Below, piece by piece: positions 30,680 to 39,800 of a DNA stretch of 64,000 nt. This stretch comes from HNR sp040400085 (GTDB lineage: Bacteria; Actinomycetota; Actinomycetes; Actinomycetales; Microbacteriaceae), in assembly GCA_040400085.1 (NCBI GenBank), contig JBBAQX010000002.1, forward strand, positions 1-64,000. The letters run 5' to 3'. The position numbers were made by a program, and so were the translations under genes. Position 1 is the stretch's first letter, and each line of letters starts with the position of its first letter. Under the pieces are notes generated by a model that saw only the letters and a program-made list of their open reading frames with translations, ran no database searches and was not told the origin of the DNA.

Positions 30680-30800
30680 CGCGGGCTTCCGTAAACAAGG
30701 GGAGGCGTAGGCGGGTCACGCCATCACCAAATGGCATTGCATCCCACCCCGGCCATGCCTTCAGCAGCGCCTCGGCAGCGGCCGCAACTATCTTACTCAT
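30672..30800 (-). CDS. Small W-P-G family protein (short)
   Basis: A 42-residue frame: MSKIVAAAAEALLKAWPGWD, then AMPFGDGVTRLRLPLFTEARDE. It keeps just the helix, W-P-G turn and L-P end of the family, so it may be a minimal functional core. The ATG at 30798-30800 overlaps the upstream stop and the stop overlaps the next gene by eight bases. Supported by context and by similarity to neighbours. Confidence 0.65.
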   Translation of the reverse strand: MSKIVAAAAEALLKAWPGWDAMPFGDGVTRLRLPLFTEARDE

Positions 30801-31171
30801 CACAGTTCCTCCTTGCCGACCGGATGACCCCAGTCGGTCTCGAGCGGCGTTTCCTCCAGCTCGTGCTCGGCCAATGGCAGCACCAGCTTATGGTCATCGC
30901 TGCCCTCCTCGAATGGGACGACCTCAAGACCGGGCCACATCTTCAGACCGGCCGACATGTAGCGGTAGGTCTGGTCCATGTAGTGGTCCCGCACATCCTG
31001 GGGAACCTCGTCCCAATCCTGTGCCACAATTTTGGGGTGCATTGCCCTGACGTGGGCCAGTACCTCAGCGTGCATGGCCTTCGCCGCAGTCTCGATGACC
31101 ACATGCGGGATGAAGTCTGTGAAGTTGGCGGCGACGTCGTGCATCCTACCGTGTTTGAGTACTTCTGCCAT
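30800..31171 (-). CDS. Small W-P-G family protein (long)
   Basis: A 123-residue protein, first in the minus-strand early operon. It has an N-terminal His/Met/Ala-rich helical part (ETAAKAMHAEVLAHVRAMHP) and then YMSAGLKMWPGLEVVPF and HKLVLPLAEHELEETP. It shares the L-x-x-W-P-G and L-x-L-P segments with three downstream genes. A TTGACA promoter lies just upstream on the same strand. Function unknown. Confidence 0.72.
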   Translation of the reverse strand: MAEVLKHGRMHDVAANFTDFIPHVVIETAAKAMHAEVLAHVRAMHPKIVAQDWDEVPQDVRDHYMDQTYRYMSAGLKMWPGLEVVPFEEGSDDHKLVLPLAEHELEETPLETDWGHPVGKEEL

Positions 31172-31179
31172 GTCACCAC

Positions 31180-31208
31180 CTTATCCACCGACCGTCCCTG
31201 GATGTCAA
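31180..31208 (-). promoter_or_regulatory. Sigma70-like early promoter (minus strand)
   Basis: On the minus strand TTGACA (31208-31203), 17 bases ending GGTG, then GATAAG (31185-31180). Same geometry as the plus-strand early promoters. Its -35 touches the late box of gene 25 on the other strand. Confidence 0.7.
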
Positions 31209-31214
31209 TAAATA
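31207..31214 (+). promoter_or_regulatory. Late promoter giving a leaderless gene 25 mRNA
   Basis: AATAAATA followed by CCCAC and the ATG at 31220: the same five-base spacing as at 6981 and 45469. Confidence 0.6.
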
Positions 31215-31219
31215 CCCAC

Positions 31220-31621
31220 ATGGGCGAGCTGCAACGAATTCCATTCCGTTATTCCGACTTCAAGGTGGACTTCGACGCCCACCCTCTGAACGGTGACATC
31301 CTCTTATCGAAGAACTCCGACGCCGTCAAGCGGTCCGTCAGGAACCTCCTGATGACGGGAATGTACGAGCGTCCGTTCCGCCCCTACATTGGGTCGGGTC
31401 TCGGCAAGTACCTCTTCGAGAACGTCTCGCCCGTCACGGCGCAGCTCATCCGACTGGCAATCGCCACGACGATAGAGAATCACGAGCCGCGGGCCAAGGT
31501 CGAGTCGATCGAGGTCAACGTGGCTCCCGACATGAATTCGTATGAGGCCACCGTCAAATTCGGCGTGGTGAATACCCCGGAGACGGTGGTACTGAAAGAA
31601 ATCATCCGCAGGGTTCGCTAA
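31220..31621 (+). CDS. 25: Baseplate wedge protein gp25-like
   Basis: A 133-residue protein with the gp25 pattern: YSDFKVDFDAHPLNGDILLS, KRSVRNLLMTGMYERPFRP, GSGLGKYLFENVSP and the central NHEPRAKVESIEVNV (E-P-R core). gp25 belongs to the sheath-initiating family found in all contractile systems and links the wedge to the first sheath ring. An earlier in-frame ATG at 31202 lies upstream of the predicted transcription start, so ATG 31220 is preferred. The next gene starts right after its stop. Confidence 0.9.
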   Translation: MGELQRIPFRYSDFKVDFDAHPLNGDILLSKNSDAVKRSVRNLLMTGMYERPFRPYIGSGLGKYLFENVSPVTAQLIRLAIATTIENHEPRAKVESIEVNVAPDMNSYEATVKFGVVNTPETVVLKEIIRRVR

Positions 31622-33415
31622 ATGGCAAACAACTTCTTGGCAGCGTCCGAACTTGACTTCAATGCACTACGTGCGTCATTAAAGTCATATTTGTCTTCTC
31701 AGGCTAGATTTAAAGATTATGATTTTGATGGATCCAACATGGCCGTCCTGCTCGACCTGCTGGCGTACAACACTCACCTCGAAAGCCACTACCTCAACAT
31801 GGTCGGCTCCGAGTCGTTCCTCGACACGAGCAAGTTGCTTGACTCCGCGTACTCCCACGCTAAGGAGCTGAACTACATCCCGAGGTCGACCACCAGCTCC
31901 CGCGCCGTGGTCACCCTGACGGTCGACACGGGAGGCAGCATGCCGACCTCCGTCACCGTCCCGAGGTACTTCCCATTCACCAGCAGCTACACGGACTCGA
32001 CCGGAACCCGCAAGGCATACACGTTCTCGACTCTGGAACCGATCACCATCCGAATGAATGAGAACGGTCAGTACGTCTCCGACGAGGTGACCATCCACGA
32101 GGGACGCGTGGTCAAGGAAGTGTTCACTGCGAACACCAACAGCCGCTACGTACTGCAGAGCCCGAACGCCGACGTGAACACTATGTCCGTGGTCGTGCAG
32201 GAGTCCAACGTGAACTTCGCCAACACCGAGTTCACTCTGGCCGAGAACCTGTACGGTCTGACCGGGCGTGACACCGTCTACTTCCTGCAGGGTGCGTACG
32301 ACGGACGCCACGAGGTCAGGTTCGGCGACGGCATCATTGGAAAGGCCGTGGTCCCCGGCAATCTCGTCCGCCTGACGTACCTGTCATCCGCCGGGGACGT
32401 CCCCAACGGGTCCGCTACGTTCTCCCCGGCGGCAACCTTCGACGGCTACACCGTCTCGTCGGTCGGCGTCAAGTCACGCGCGCACGGCGGTTCCGCAAAG
32501 GAGACCGTCGAGTCCATCAAGTTCAACGCACCCCGCCACTTCACCACGCAGGAACGCGCCGTCACTAAGACGGACTTCATCAACCTCATCCGGGCAAAGT
32601 TCCCACAGGTGCAGGACGTCATCGCGTACGGCGGTGAGGAGGTCGTGCCCAAGCGCTACGGCAAGGTCATGATCTCCGTCAAGCCGTACGGCGACACCAT
32701 CATCTCGGACCGCATGAAGACCGAGATCATCAACTACGTCTCCGGTAAGAACGTGGTCACCGAGCCTGAGATCATCGACGCCGAGTACCTCTACGCCGAG
32801 CTGCACGCCTCCGTGGTCTACGGCAAGGCGACCACCACGTCCTCGAAGGAAGGCATCCGCAGCGCCGTCGCGTCGGCGATCAGGGACTTCTTCGACACCG
32901 AGGTGACCGGCTTTGGTGTCGACCTTCGCTATTCCCGTCTGCTGCGCGCCGTCGACGACGCGGACCCATCCATCCTGCGCAACACCGTCAGGGTAACCGT
33001 CCTCAAGAAGACGTATCCCGTCGAGGGCGTCAACAACGGCATCACTTTCTCATTCCAGAACCAGCTCAGGAACGAGACGCGCAACGCCGACCCGCTGTAC
33101 CACGACGCCATCGTGCAGTCGAGCAACTTTACCTACCTGTACAACCAGCAGTTCTACGACGTGGCCATCCAGGACGACGGTGACGGCAGCCTGTTCATCT
33201 ACACCAAGGACGGCGATAAGCGAGTCGTCCTGCAGTCCGAGGTAGGCACCGTCAACTACGACACGGGTGAGGTCAACCTGACGCTGAACCCGTTCTCCTA
33301 CGATACGGCCATCGAATTCCGCGGCGAGCCCGAGAATGACGACATCTTTGTGGCCGGCAACGTCTTCCTATCCCTCAACGAGGCGACCCTTACCGTGGAT
33401 GTGGAGGCCGAGTAA
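31622..33415 (+). CDS. 6: Baseplate wedge protein gp6-like
   Basis: A 597-residue protein with the gp6/gpJ-type wedge features: FKDYDFDGSNMAVLLDLLAYNTHLESHYLNMV near the N-terminus (about 31-62), then SYSHAKELNYIPRSTTSSRA, RFGDGIIGK, FTTQERAVTKTDFINLIRAKFPQVQDV and a C-terminal part with VDLRYSRLLRAV. gp6 forms the ring that holds the wedges together. Position between gp25 and the gp7-like gene is as in T4-like phages. ATG one base after the gp25 stop. Confidence 0.9.
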   Translation: MANNFLAASELDFNALRASLKSYLSSQARFKDYDFDGSNMAVLLDLLAYNTHLESHYLNMVGSESFLDTSKLLDSAYSHAKELNYIPRSTTSSRAVVTLTVDTGGSMPTSVTVPRYFPFTSSYTDSTGTRKAYTFSTLEPITIRMNENGQYVSDEVTIHEGRVVKEVFTANTNSRYVLQSPNADVNTMSVVVQESNVNFANTEFTLAENLYGLTGRDTVYFLQGAYDGRHEVRFGDGIIGKAVVPGNLVRLTYLSSAGDVPNGSATFSPAATFDGYTVSSVGVKSRAHGGSAKETVESIKFNAPRHFTTQERAVTKTDFINLIRAKFPQVQDVIAYGGEEVVPKRYGKVMISVKPYGDTIISDRMKTEIINYVSGKNVVTEPEIIDAEYLYAELHASVVYGKATTTSSKEGIRSAVASAIRDFFDTEVTGFGVDLRYSRLLRAVDDADPSILRNTVRVTVLKKTYPVEGVNNGITFSFQNQLRNETRNADPLYHDAIVQSSNFTYLYNQQFYDVAIQDDGDGSLFIYTKDGDKRVVLQSEVGTVNYDTGEVNLTLNPFSYDTAIEFRGEPENDDIFVAGNVFLSLNEATLTVDVEAE

Positions 33416-35347
33416 TTGAGCCGCAACCGAGTCTTTCCAAAGACCTCGCAGTACCTGCCGAGGCAGTTCCCCGAGTTCTATCGGGACGAGGGACCGAACT
33501 TCATTGCCTTCGTGCAGGAGTTCTATAAGTGGAAGGACGAGTCGAGCAACCGCAATAAGAGTCGGAGACTGCTCGACTTCGGTGACATCGACGAGACCGA
33601 GGAGGGCTACCTCTCCCACTTCATCAATAAGTACATGTGGAGCCTGCCGCGTACCATGGTGGACGCGCGGTTCCTCGAGAAGCACATCCTGGACGTGTAC
33701 CGTTCCAAGGGTAGCTTTGAGGGATTGAGGCTCCTGTTCCGCCTGCTGTACGACAAGGAGGCGACGGTCTACGTTCCCTCCAAGGACATGCTCGCCCCGA
33801 GCGCAGGCGTGTTCTTCCGCGCCAAGTACATCGAGCTCTCTCCCAATCCGGACAACGCGAGCCTGGTGCAGACCCGCATCCGCGCCTGGGAATCGAAGGC
33901 GACCGCCCTCGCCGAGTCCTACGTCGAGATGCACGTGCGCGGTCGCCCCGTGTACGTCCTGTTCATCTCCAACGTGGAGGGCAACTTCCAGGTAGGCGAC
34001 CACATCTACTCCAACGGCATGAGCCCGACCAACGCCCCGGAGATCGTGGGCTCTATGGTCCAGTTCAAACCGACACGCGTCATCTCCGGCGCGAGAGTCG
34101 GTGACAAGTACAACGACGTGAACGGCTACGGGGCCATCCGCATCTCGGCGGTGTCGAGCCTCGCGGGTGGCACGATCGACTTCAACATTGTGAACGGTGG
34201 CTTCGGCTACACCTACAATGCGACGGTAGACGTACTGTCCGGCGCCGTGCTGACGGAGGACGACTTCTACCTGCAGACCGAACTCGACGAGTACCTCGAC
34301 ATCGTCACGTCAGGTACCGGTGCGAATTTCGCCATCGAGAGCATCGGCAACTTCGAGAACATCATGGCCGACGTGTCCATCATCGCTCCCTACGAAGCGG
34401 ACACGCTCAACTCAGCCACCTTCCTGTACAACGAGACGATCCTGATGGAGAGCCTCTTTGCGGTCGCGACCGAGGCCGGTGGCAGCGTCATCGTGACGAA
34501 TGGTACGGGATCCACGCTGAACGACGACGTGACCATATCGGACTGGGAGTCCATCACGCCGATCCAGGTGGGAACCATCCAGCTCATCTCGACCCTGTCC
34601 CCGGGGGCCCTCTACATCGACGACGCGTCGGTTATCGTGGAGGATCCCTTCGTGTCGCAGCTCGGGTTCACCGATCCGAACGGAGGGGTGTACGGTTTCG
34701 ACGCGGTCATCGAGGGAGTGGTCACTCCCTCCAAGGACGCGGCCACCGAGTACACCATCGAGAACAGCGGCTACGGCTACTACAGGGACGAGCTCATCCG
34801 TCTCAAGTACGGCAACGACGAGTTCCTGGCCGATGACGGCGGGGACATCCTGACGACTGAGGATCGCAAGAAGCTGTGTTGGGGCGAGGACGACTCGGAC
34901 CAGGTCACGGGCAAGGTCATCCTCGGCGCGGTCGGTAAGCAGAACGGTTACTGGCTCGACAACGACGGTATGCTCAATTCCAACAAGGTCATTCAGGACA
35001 GCTTCTACTATCAGGAGTACTCCTACGACATCAACACCGAGCTGCCCATCAATACGTACGAACAGGCGATCCGCAACGTCTATCACCCGGCGGGCGTCGA
35101 GCTGTTCGGTACCGCGGCGGCGTACCTGGACAATGAGAACCGCTCCTCGGGAACGGGCGGCATCCTCCAGTACTCACTCACCGGCTCCGGCGGACAGGGC
35201 ATGGCGTACGGCGTCGGTACCGCCGTGGTCGCCTCGGTCGGTTACGCGAGCGGAACGTCGGTACCTGATGCCGCGGGTAGGCAGATGGGTATCATCTCCG
35301 GTGCACGCGTCTACTCCATCGGCCTGACGATCGTCGAGGGCACCTGA
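33416..35347 (+). CDS. 7: Baseplate wedge protein gp7-like
   Basis: A 643-residue protein starting with PRQFPEFYRDEGPNFIAFVQEFYKW and DILDVYRSKGSFEGLRLLFRLLY-like segments typical of marine T4-like gp7 proteins, which pair with gp6 in the wedge. The remainder is beta-rich repeats of the type GAIRISAVSSLAGGTIDF and NGGFGYTYNATV. T4 gp7 is longer (1032 residues), and overall similarity to T4 itself looks low, so the name depends on the N-terminal pattern and gene order gp25-gp6-gp7-gp8. TTG start immediately after the gp6 stop. Confidence 0.72.
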   Translation: MSRNRVFPKTSQYLPRQFPEFYRDEGPNFIAFVQEFYKWKDESSNRNKSRRLLDFGDIDETEEGYLSHFINKYMWSLPRTMVDARFLEKHILDVYRSKGSFEGLRLLFRLLYDKEATVYVPSKDMLAPSAGVFFRAKYIELSPNPDNASLVQTRIRAWESKATALAESYVEMHVRGRPVYVLFISNVEGNFQVGDHIYSNGMSPTNAPEIVGSMVQFKPTRVISGARVGDKYNDVNGYGAIRISAVSSLAGGTIDFNIVNGGFGYTYNATVDVLSGAVLTEDDFYLQTELDEYLDIVTSGTGANFAIESIGNFENIMADVSIIAPYEADTLNSATFLYNETILMESLFAVATEAGGSVIVTNGTGSTLNDDVTISDWESITPIQVGTIQLISTLSPGALYIDDASVIVEDPFVSQLGFTDPNGGVYGFDAVIEGVVTPSKDAATEYTIENSGYGYYRDELIRLKYGNDEFLADDGGDILTTEDRKKLCWGEDDSDQVTGKVILGAVGKQNGYWLDNDGMLNSNKVIQDSFYYQEYSYDINTELPINTYEQAIRNVYHPAGVELFGTAAAYLDNENRSSGTGGILQYSLTGSGGQGMAYGVGTAVVASVGYASGTSVPDAAGRQMGIISGARVYSIGLTIVEGT

Positions 35348-35375
35348 TGCAATTCAACTCCAGTAGGTTCACACG

Positions 35376-36863
35376 ATGACCAACAAGCTCACTACAGATG
35401 GCGTCAACGTAATCCTCGGTGCTATCGAGGCCGACTACGACGACAACAACTACTACGTCTTCACCAGCAAGTACACGCCCTGGGCGAACGGCGACGTGGC
35501 ACCGGCCACCGCGAACGCGTCCGTCCTGTTCTCACAGCAGGTGCGGAACGAGCTGATGGTCCTCAAGAAGATCCTTCCCAGCGGCGTCAAGCGCATGTGC
35601 CGCCGCATCAACTGGAATCCGCAGGTGGTGTACGACGAGTACGACGACGAGGTGGACCTGTCCGGCCTCAACTACTACGTCGTGACCCAGAGCCGCAACG
35701 TGTACAAGTGTCTGGACAACGGGGACGGCAATCCGTCGACCGTCCCGCCGAACATGACCACCAACGCGACCTTCCAGACGGCCGACGGCTACAAGTGGAA
35801 GTACATGTTCTCCATCAGCGAGGACGCCATGTCGGTCCACGCGACGAGCAACACGATCCCGGTCGAGACGTCCATCCCGGTATCGGAGAGCGCGGTGTCC
35901 GGTGCAATCGACCGCATCCGCGTCACGGGCAGCGCGAACGGCTGGCCCTCCCAGGAATCCACGACGGTCGTCGAGGCGCTGGCGAACAACTTCTTCCGCG
36001 TCAACCGTTTCGACCACATGGAGGCGAACTTCTATTCGGACTCCTCCCTCTACGTCACCGGTGGCGGCGGCGCCGGATTCGTGGCGAAGATCTCACAGTC
36101 GGCAGCAAATGCCTCCGGCTACTACATCACGACCACCACGGGCAACAACCTCGTGACCGTCGGGTCGACCGTCCTCATCTCACCGTACGTCGACATCGGC
36201 GGAAATGGAGCGGGGGCAAAGGCATACGCCACCGTGAACAACTCCTCTGGAGTCATCAATAAGGTGGTCATAGTGAACCCGGGCTCCGGCTACACTTGGG
36301 CCAACGCGTCCATCACGTGTAACGCCCTGCACCAGTCGGTGGCGACCCTGAAGGCGGTCACCGGACCGAAGGGTGGTCATGGGTACGATCCCTACACCGA
36401 ACTGGGAGCCGACACCGTCAAGTTCTCCGTCCGAGTGGATCCCGATGAGGGTCTCGCCGTCCCGTACCGAGTGACGGGCATCATGAAGAACCCGCAGAAC
36501 TACGACCAGACGGACGTCACGACTAACATCGCACTGGCGTACAACCAGGCATTCATCTCCCTGCTCCCGGGTATCACCACGCCTCCCTCCGCCGGCGAGG
36601 TCATCACCGGACTGACGAGCGGCGCCACGGCGACCATCATCTCGGCGAATACGTCGTCCATCTACTTTGCCGACGTGACGGGAACCTTCGTGCAGGACGA
36701 GAACATCCTCGGAGCGACCAGCTCCTCGGTGGCTACTTTGACTGCTATAAATAACTCGGATGTGAACACTGACACCGGTCAGATTATGTTCGTCAACCAG
36801 ATGACGGCGATTCAGCGACAGATCAACTCCTCTGAGATCGTCTACGTAGAACTCAAGCTGTAG
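35376..36863 (+). CDS. 8: Baseplate wedge protein gp8-like
   Basis: A 495-residue protein with gp8 hallmarks: YYVFTSKYTPWANGD near residue 28, MCRRINWNPQVVYDEYDDE, YYVVTQSRNVYKCLDNGDGNPS and GYKWKYMFSI. gp8 is a dimeric wedge protein with two immunoglobulin-like layers. A C-terminal extension of beta repeats (NPGSGYTWANASITC, ITGLTSGATATIIS) makes it longer than T4 gp8 (334 residues). The extension looks like modules found in other marine phage structural proteins. A late box lies inside its 3' end for the next gene. Confidence 0.83.
   Translation: MTNKLTTDGVNVILGAIEADYDDNNYYVFTSKYTPWANGDVAPATANASVLFSQQVRNELMVLKKILPSGVKRMCRRINWNPQVVYDEYDDEVDLSGLNYYVVTQSRNVYKCLDNGDGNPSTVPPNMTTNATFQTADGYKWKYMFSISEDAMSVHATSNTIPVETSIPVSESAVSGAIDRIRVTGSANGWPSQESTTVVEALANNFFRVNRFDHMEANFYSDSSLYVTGGGGAGFVAKISQSAANASGYYITTTTGNNLVTVGSTVLISPYVDIGGNGAGAKAYATVNNSSGVINKVVIVNPGSGYTWANASITCNALHQSVATLKAVTGPKGGHGYDPYTELGADTVKFSVRVDPDEGLAVPYRVTGIMKNPQNYDQTDVTTNIALAYNQAFISLLPGITTPPSAGEVITGLTSGATATIISANTSSIYFADVTGTFVQDENILGATSSSVATLTAINNSDVNTDTGQIMFVNQMTAIQRQINSSEIVYVELKL
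36747..36754 (+). promoter_or_regulatory. Late promoter box inside gene 8
   Basis: Exact TATAAATA, 124 bases before the ATG of the giant DUF4815-type gene; probably boosts its transcription. Confidence 0.5.
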
Positions 36864-36870
36864 GACATAG

Positions 36871-39800
36871 ATGAGCGAGCTCAACACAAATCTCAATGTC
36901 GGTCCGTACTTCGACGACTACGCTGAGACCAACGACTTCTATCGCCTGCTCTTCCGCCCTCGCGTTCCCGTGCAGGCGCGAGAGCTCACGCAGCTTCAGA
37001 CGATCCTGCAGAAGCAGATCCAGCGTTTCGGCGACCACATCTTCAAGGACGGCTCCGTAGTCGACGGCGTCCATGTCACGTACATGGAGAACCTGACCTA
37101 CGTAGCGGTCGCCAACTTCTTCGAGCTCGATCCAAGCCGCGGTATCGACTCCATCACTCAGAACTACGTGCTGGTCGGTGAGACCTCCGGCGTCCGCGCC
37201 ATCTCACTCGTCTCCAAGAAGGGCTTCGAGGCCCTGTACCCGAGCACCAACCGTTTCTACGTCAAGTACGTCCGTACGGGAACCAACGGTGACAGCGTCT
37301 TTCAGCAGGGAGAGTACATCCGCGTCTACTCCCCGAACCAGAGCACGCTCGACGTCCTCAATGAAGCGAACTACGTCGACCGCATCCGCGTCCTGACCAA
37401 CGTCGACGTCATCGGGTCCGGTTACGGTGTGTCCGTCTCCGACGGCATCATCTACCAGAAGGGCTTCTTCTCTCGCGTCGCCGCGCAGATCGTGTTGATC
37501 CGCGAGTTCGACCAGGAGGTCAACGGGTATCGCCTCGGCTTCGACACGACCGAGCAGATCATCACCGAGGACCAGGAACCTTCCCTCAACGACAACGCGC
37601 TGGGTTACCCGAACTACAACGCACCGGGTGCCCACCGCCTGCGTCTCATCCCGAAGCTGGTCGCCAAGACCCGCGCCGAGGCGGCAGCGAACAAGAACTT
37701 CTTCTCCGTGGTCGAGTTCGACGGCAACAAGCCGACCGAACAGAACACCGATCCGGCGTACAACGCGCTGGGTGGTGAGATCGACCGCCGCACCTACGAG
37801 GAGTCGGGCGACTACGTCGTCAAGCCGTTCACCATCGAGACCGTGGCCGGTGTCAATGCCAACACGAACCTCGAGGACGCCAACCTGTTCTCCTACTCGG
37901 TGTCCACGGGCATCGGTTACGTGAAGGGACATCGCGTCGAGAAGATCGGCGCCACCAACGTCCCGGTCGAGCGCGCCTTCACCGAGAAGACCTCGGAGGC
38001 GCAGGTCGTCACGATGAACTACGGCAACTACGTCATCGTGAACGAGTTCCTCGGTCAGTTCGACGACAACTTTCCTGAGGTCACCCTCTACGACGCCGCT
38101 CAGTCGACCATCACGGACCTAGAACCCGCCTCCGGAGCGCGGGCTGGCACCATCATTGGTTACACGAACCTGCGCAGCATGCAGTACTACAGCGGGACCA
38201 AGGGAACGCCGAGCTGCCAGTACATCGCCTATCTCGACAACATCAGGATGAGCACGGGCAAGGCCTTCTCCGAGGTCAAGTCCCTGTACGCGACCGGATC
38301 CCACGGCGCGGCGCGAGCCGACGTGTTCCTGAGCGCCAGCCGCTACGCGAACGGATCGCTCTACTACAAGGCCGAGCTGTTCGATGCCACCATGCGCACC
38401 ATGGTGTTCCCAATCGGTCCGGCCGCCGTCAAGTCCCTCTCCGACAACTCCGGTGCAACCGACACTCAGTTCGTATTCAATGACACAGCCAACGCGACGC
38501 TGCAGTCCAACGGTTACATCTCCGTATCGCTGAACGCCCCGTCGGCCGGCGGACCCGAGCGTCTCAACTCCTCGGGACTCCTCACCACCCTCGGGGAGAA
38601 GCTGAAGTTCGACGTCGTCCTGAAGAACCAGGTCCTTACGGCAAACCTGTCCGGCGCGGTCTCGATCACCACGGGCAGCGCGAACATCACCGGTGTCGGC
38701 ACCACCTTCTCCACTCAGTACAATGCCGGCGAGTACATCCGCGTTACCCATCAGTCGGGCGACGAGTACCGTCTCATCCTACAGGTCGCGAACAACACTA
38801 GGCTGGTGACGGACGATCCCTTCGCCGTGACCAACGCGTCGGCCGCCTACGGCAAGCTGTATCCCGTCGGAACTCACGTCGACCTGTCCAGCACGGGCGC
38901 GAACATCACCGTCACGAGCAATACGACGTTCGCCGTCAACACCAACCTCGGAATGGGTACGGCCCTGCCTTCCACCGCGAACGTGGCGGTGGCCTATCAG
39001 GTCCAGAAGTACAATGCCTTCCCGTCAATGAAGACCGTCCGCAAGGGCAGCTTCGTTAAGATCGACTGCTCGAACAACGCGGCCACCTCCAAGGGACCGT
39101 GGATTCTAGGCCACCCGGACGCCTTCTCTCTGGCCGCGGTGTACGTCGGCACGACCTACTCGAACACCAATGTGGACGGTAAGGACTGGTTCACTCTGGA
39201 CACCGGACAGCGTGATGGATTCTACGACGTTGCCCGTCTGGTCGTAAAGCCGTCCTACACATCGAAGATCACCGGTGCCACCAAGATGCTGGTGAAGCTG
39301 AACCACTTCACGGCGAATGCGTCGGGAGGCGTCGGCTACTTCTGCGTCGACAGCTACCCGACCAGCAACACCGCCAACACGACCACGATCCACTGGGCGG
39401 AGATCCCGCGCCATGCCGGACCGGACGGAACCATCTACGATCTTCGCAACTGCGTCGACATTCGTCCCTACAAAGCCAACACGGCGATCATCACGACCGA
39501 CGCGAGCACGGCCACCATCAACCCGGCGACGTCCGGATCGTCCACCTTCCAGTCGGGAACCGTCGGGTTCACCCCGCAGCCGGACAGCAACTTCCAGGCC
39601 GACGTCTCCTACTACCTGCCCCGCCGCGACCTCGTGGTGGTCAACAGGGCCGGTGACTTCTCGGTGATCAAGGGCGAGCCGGACGAGAACCCGCGCACGC
39701 CTCGCCCGGACAACGACGTCATGATCGTGGCGAACACCTACGTCCCGGCATGGCCGACACTGACTCAGCGCGAGTCCGTCGACTACGGACGCTCCGACCT

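Noticed and set aside
31202..31204. ATG at 31202 as start of gp25
   Set aside because: It lies upstream of the predicted late transcription start, and the added residues overlap the promoter elements.
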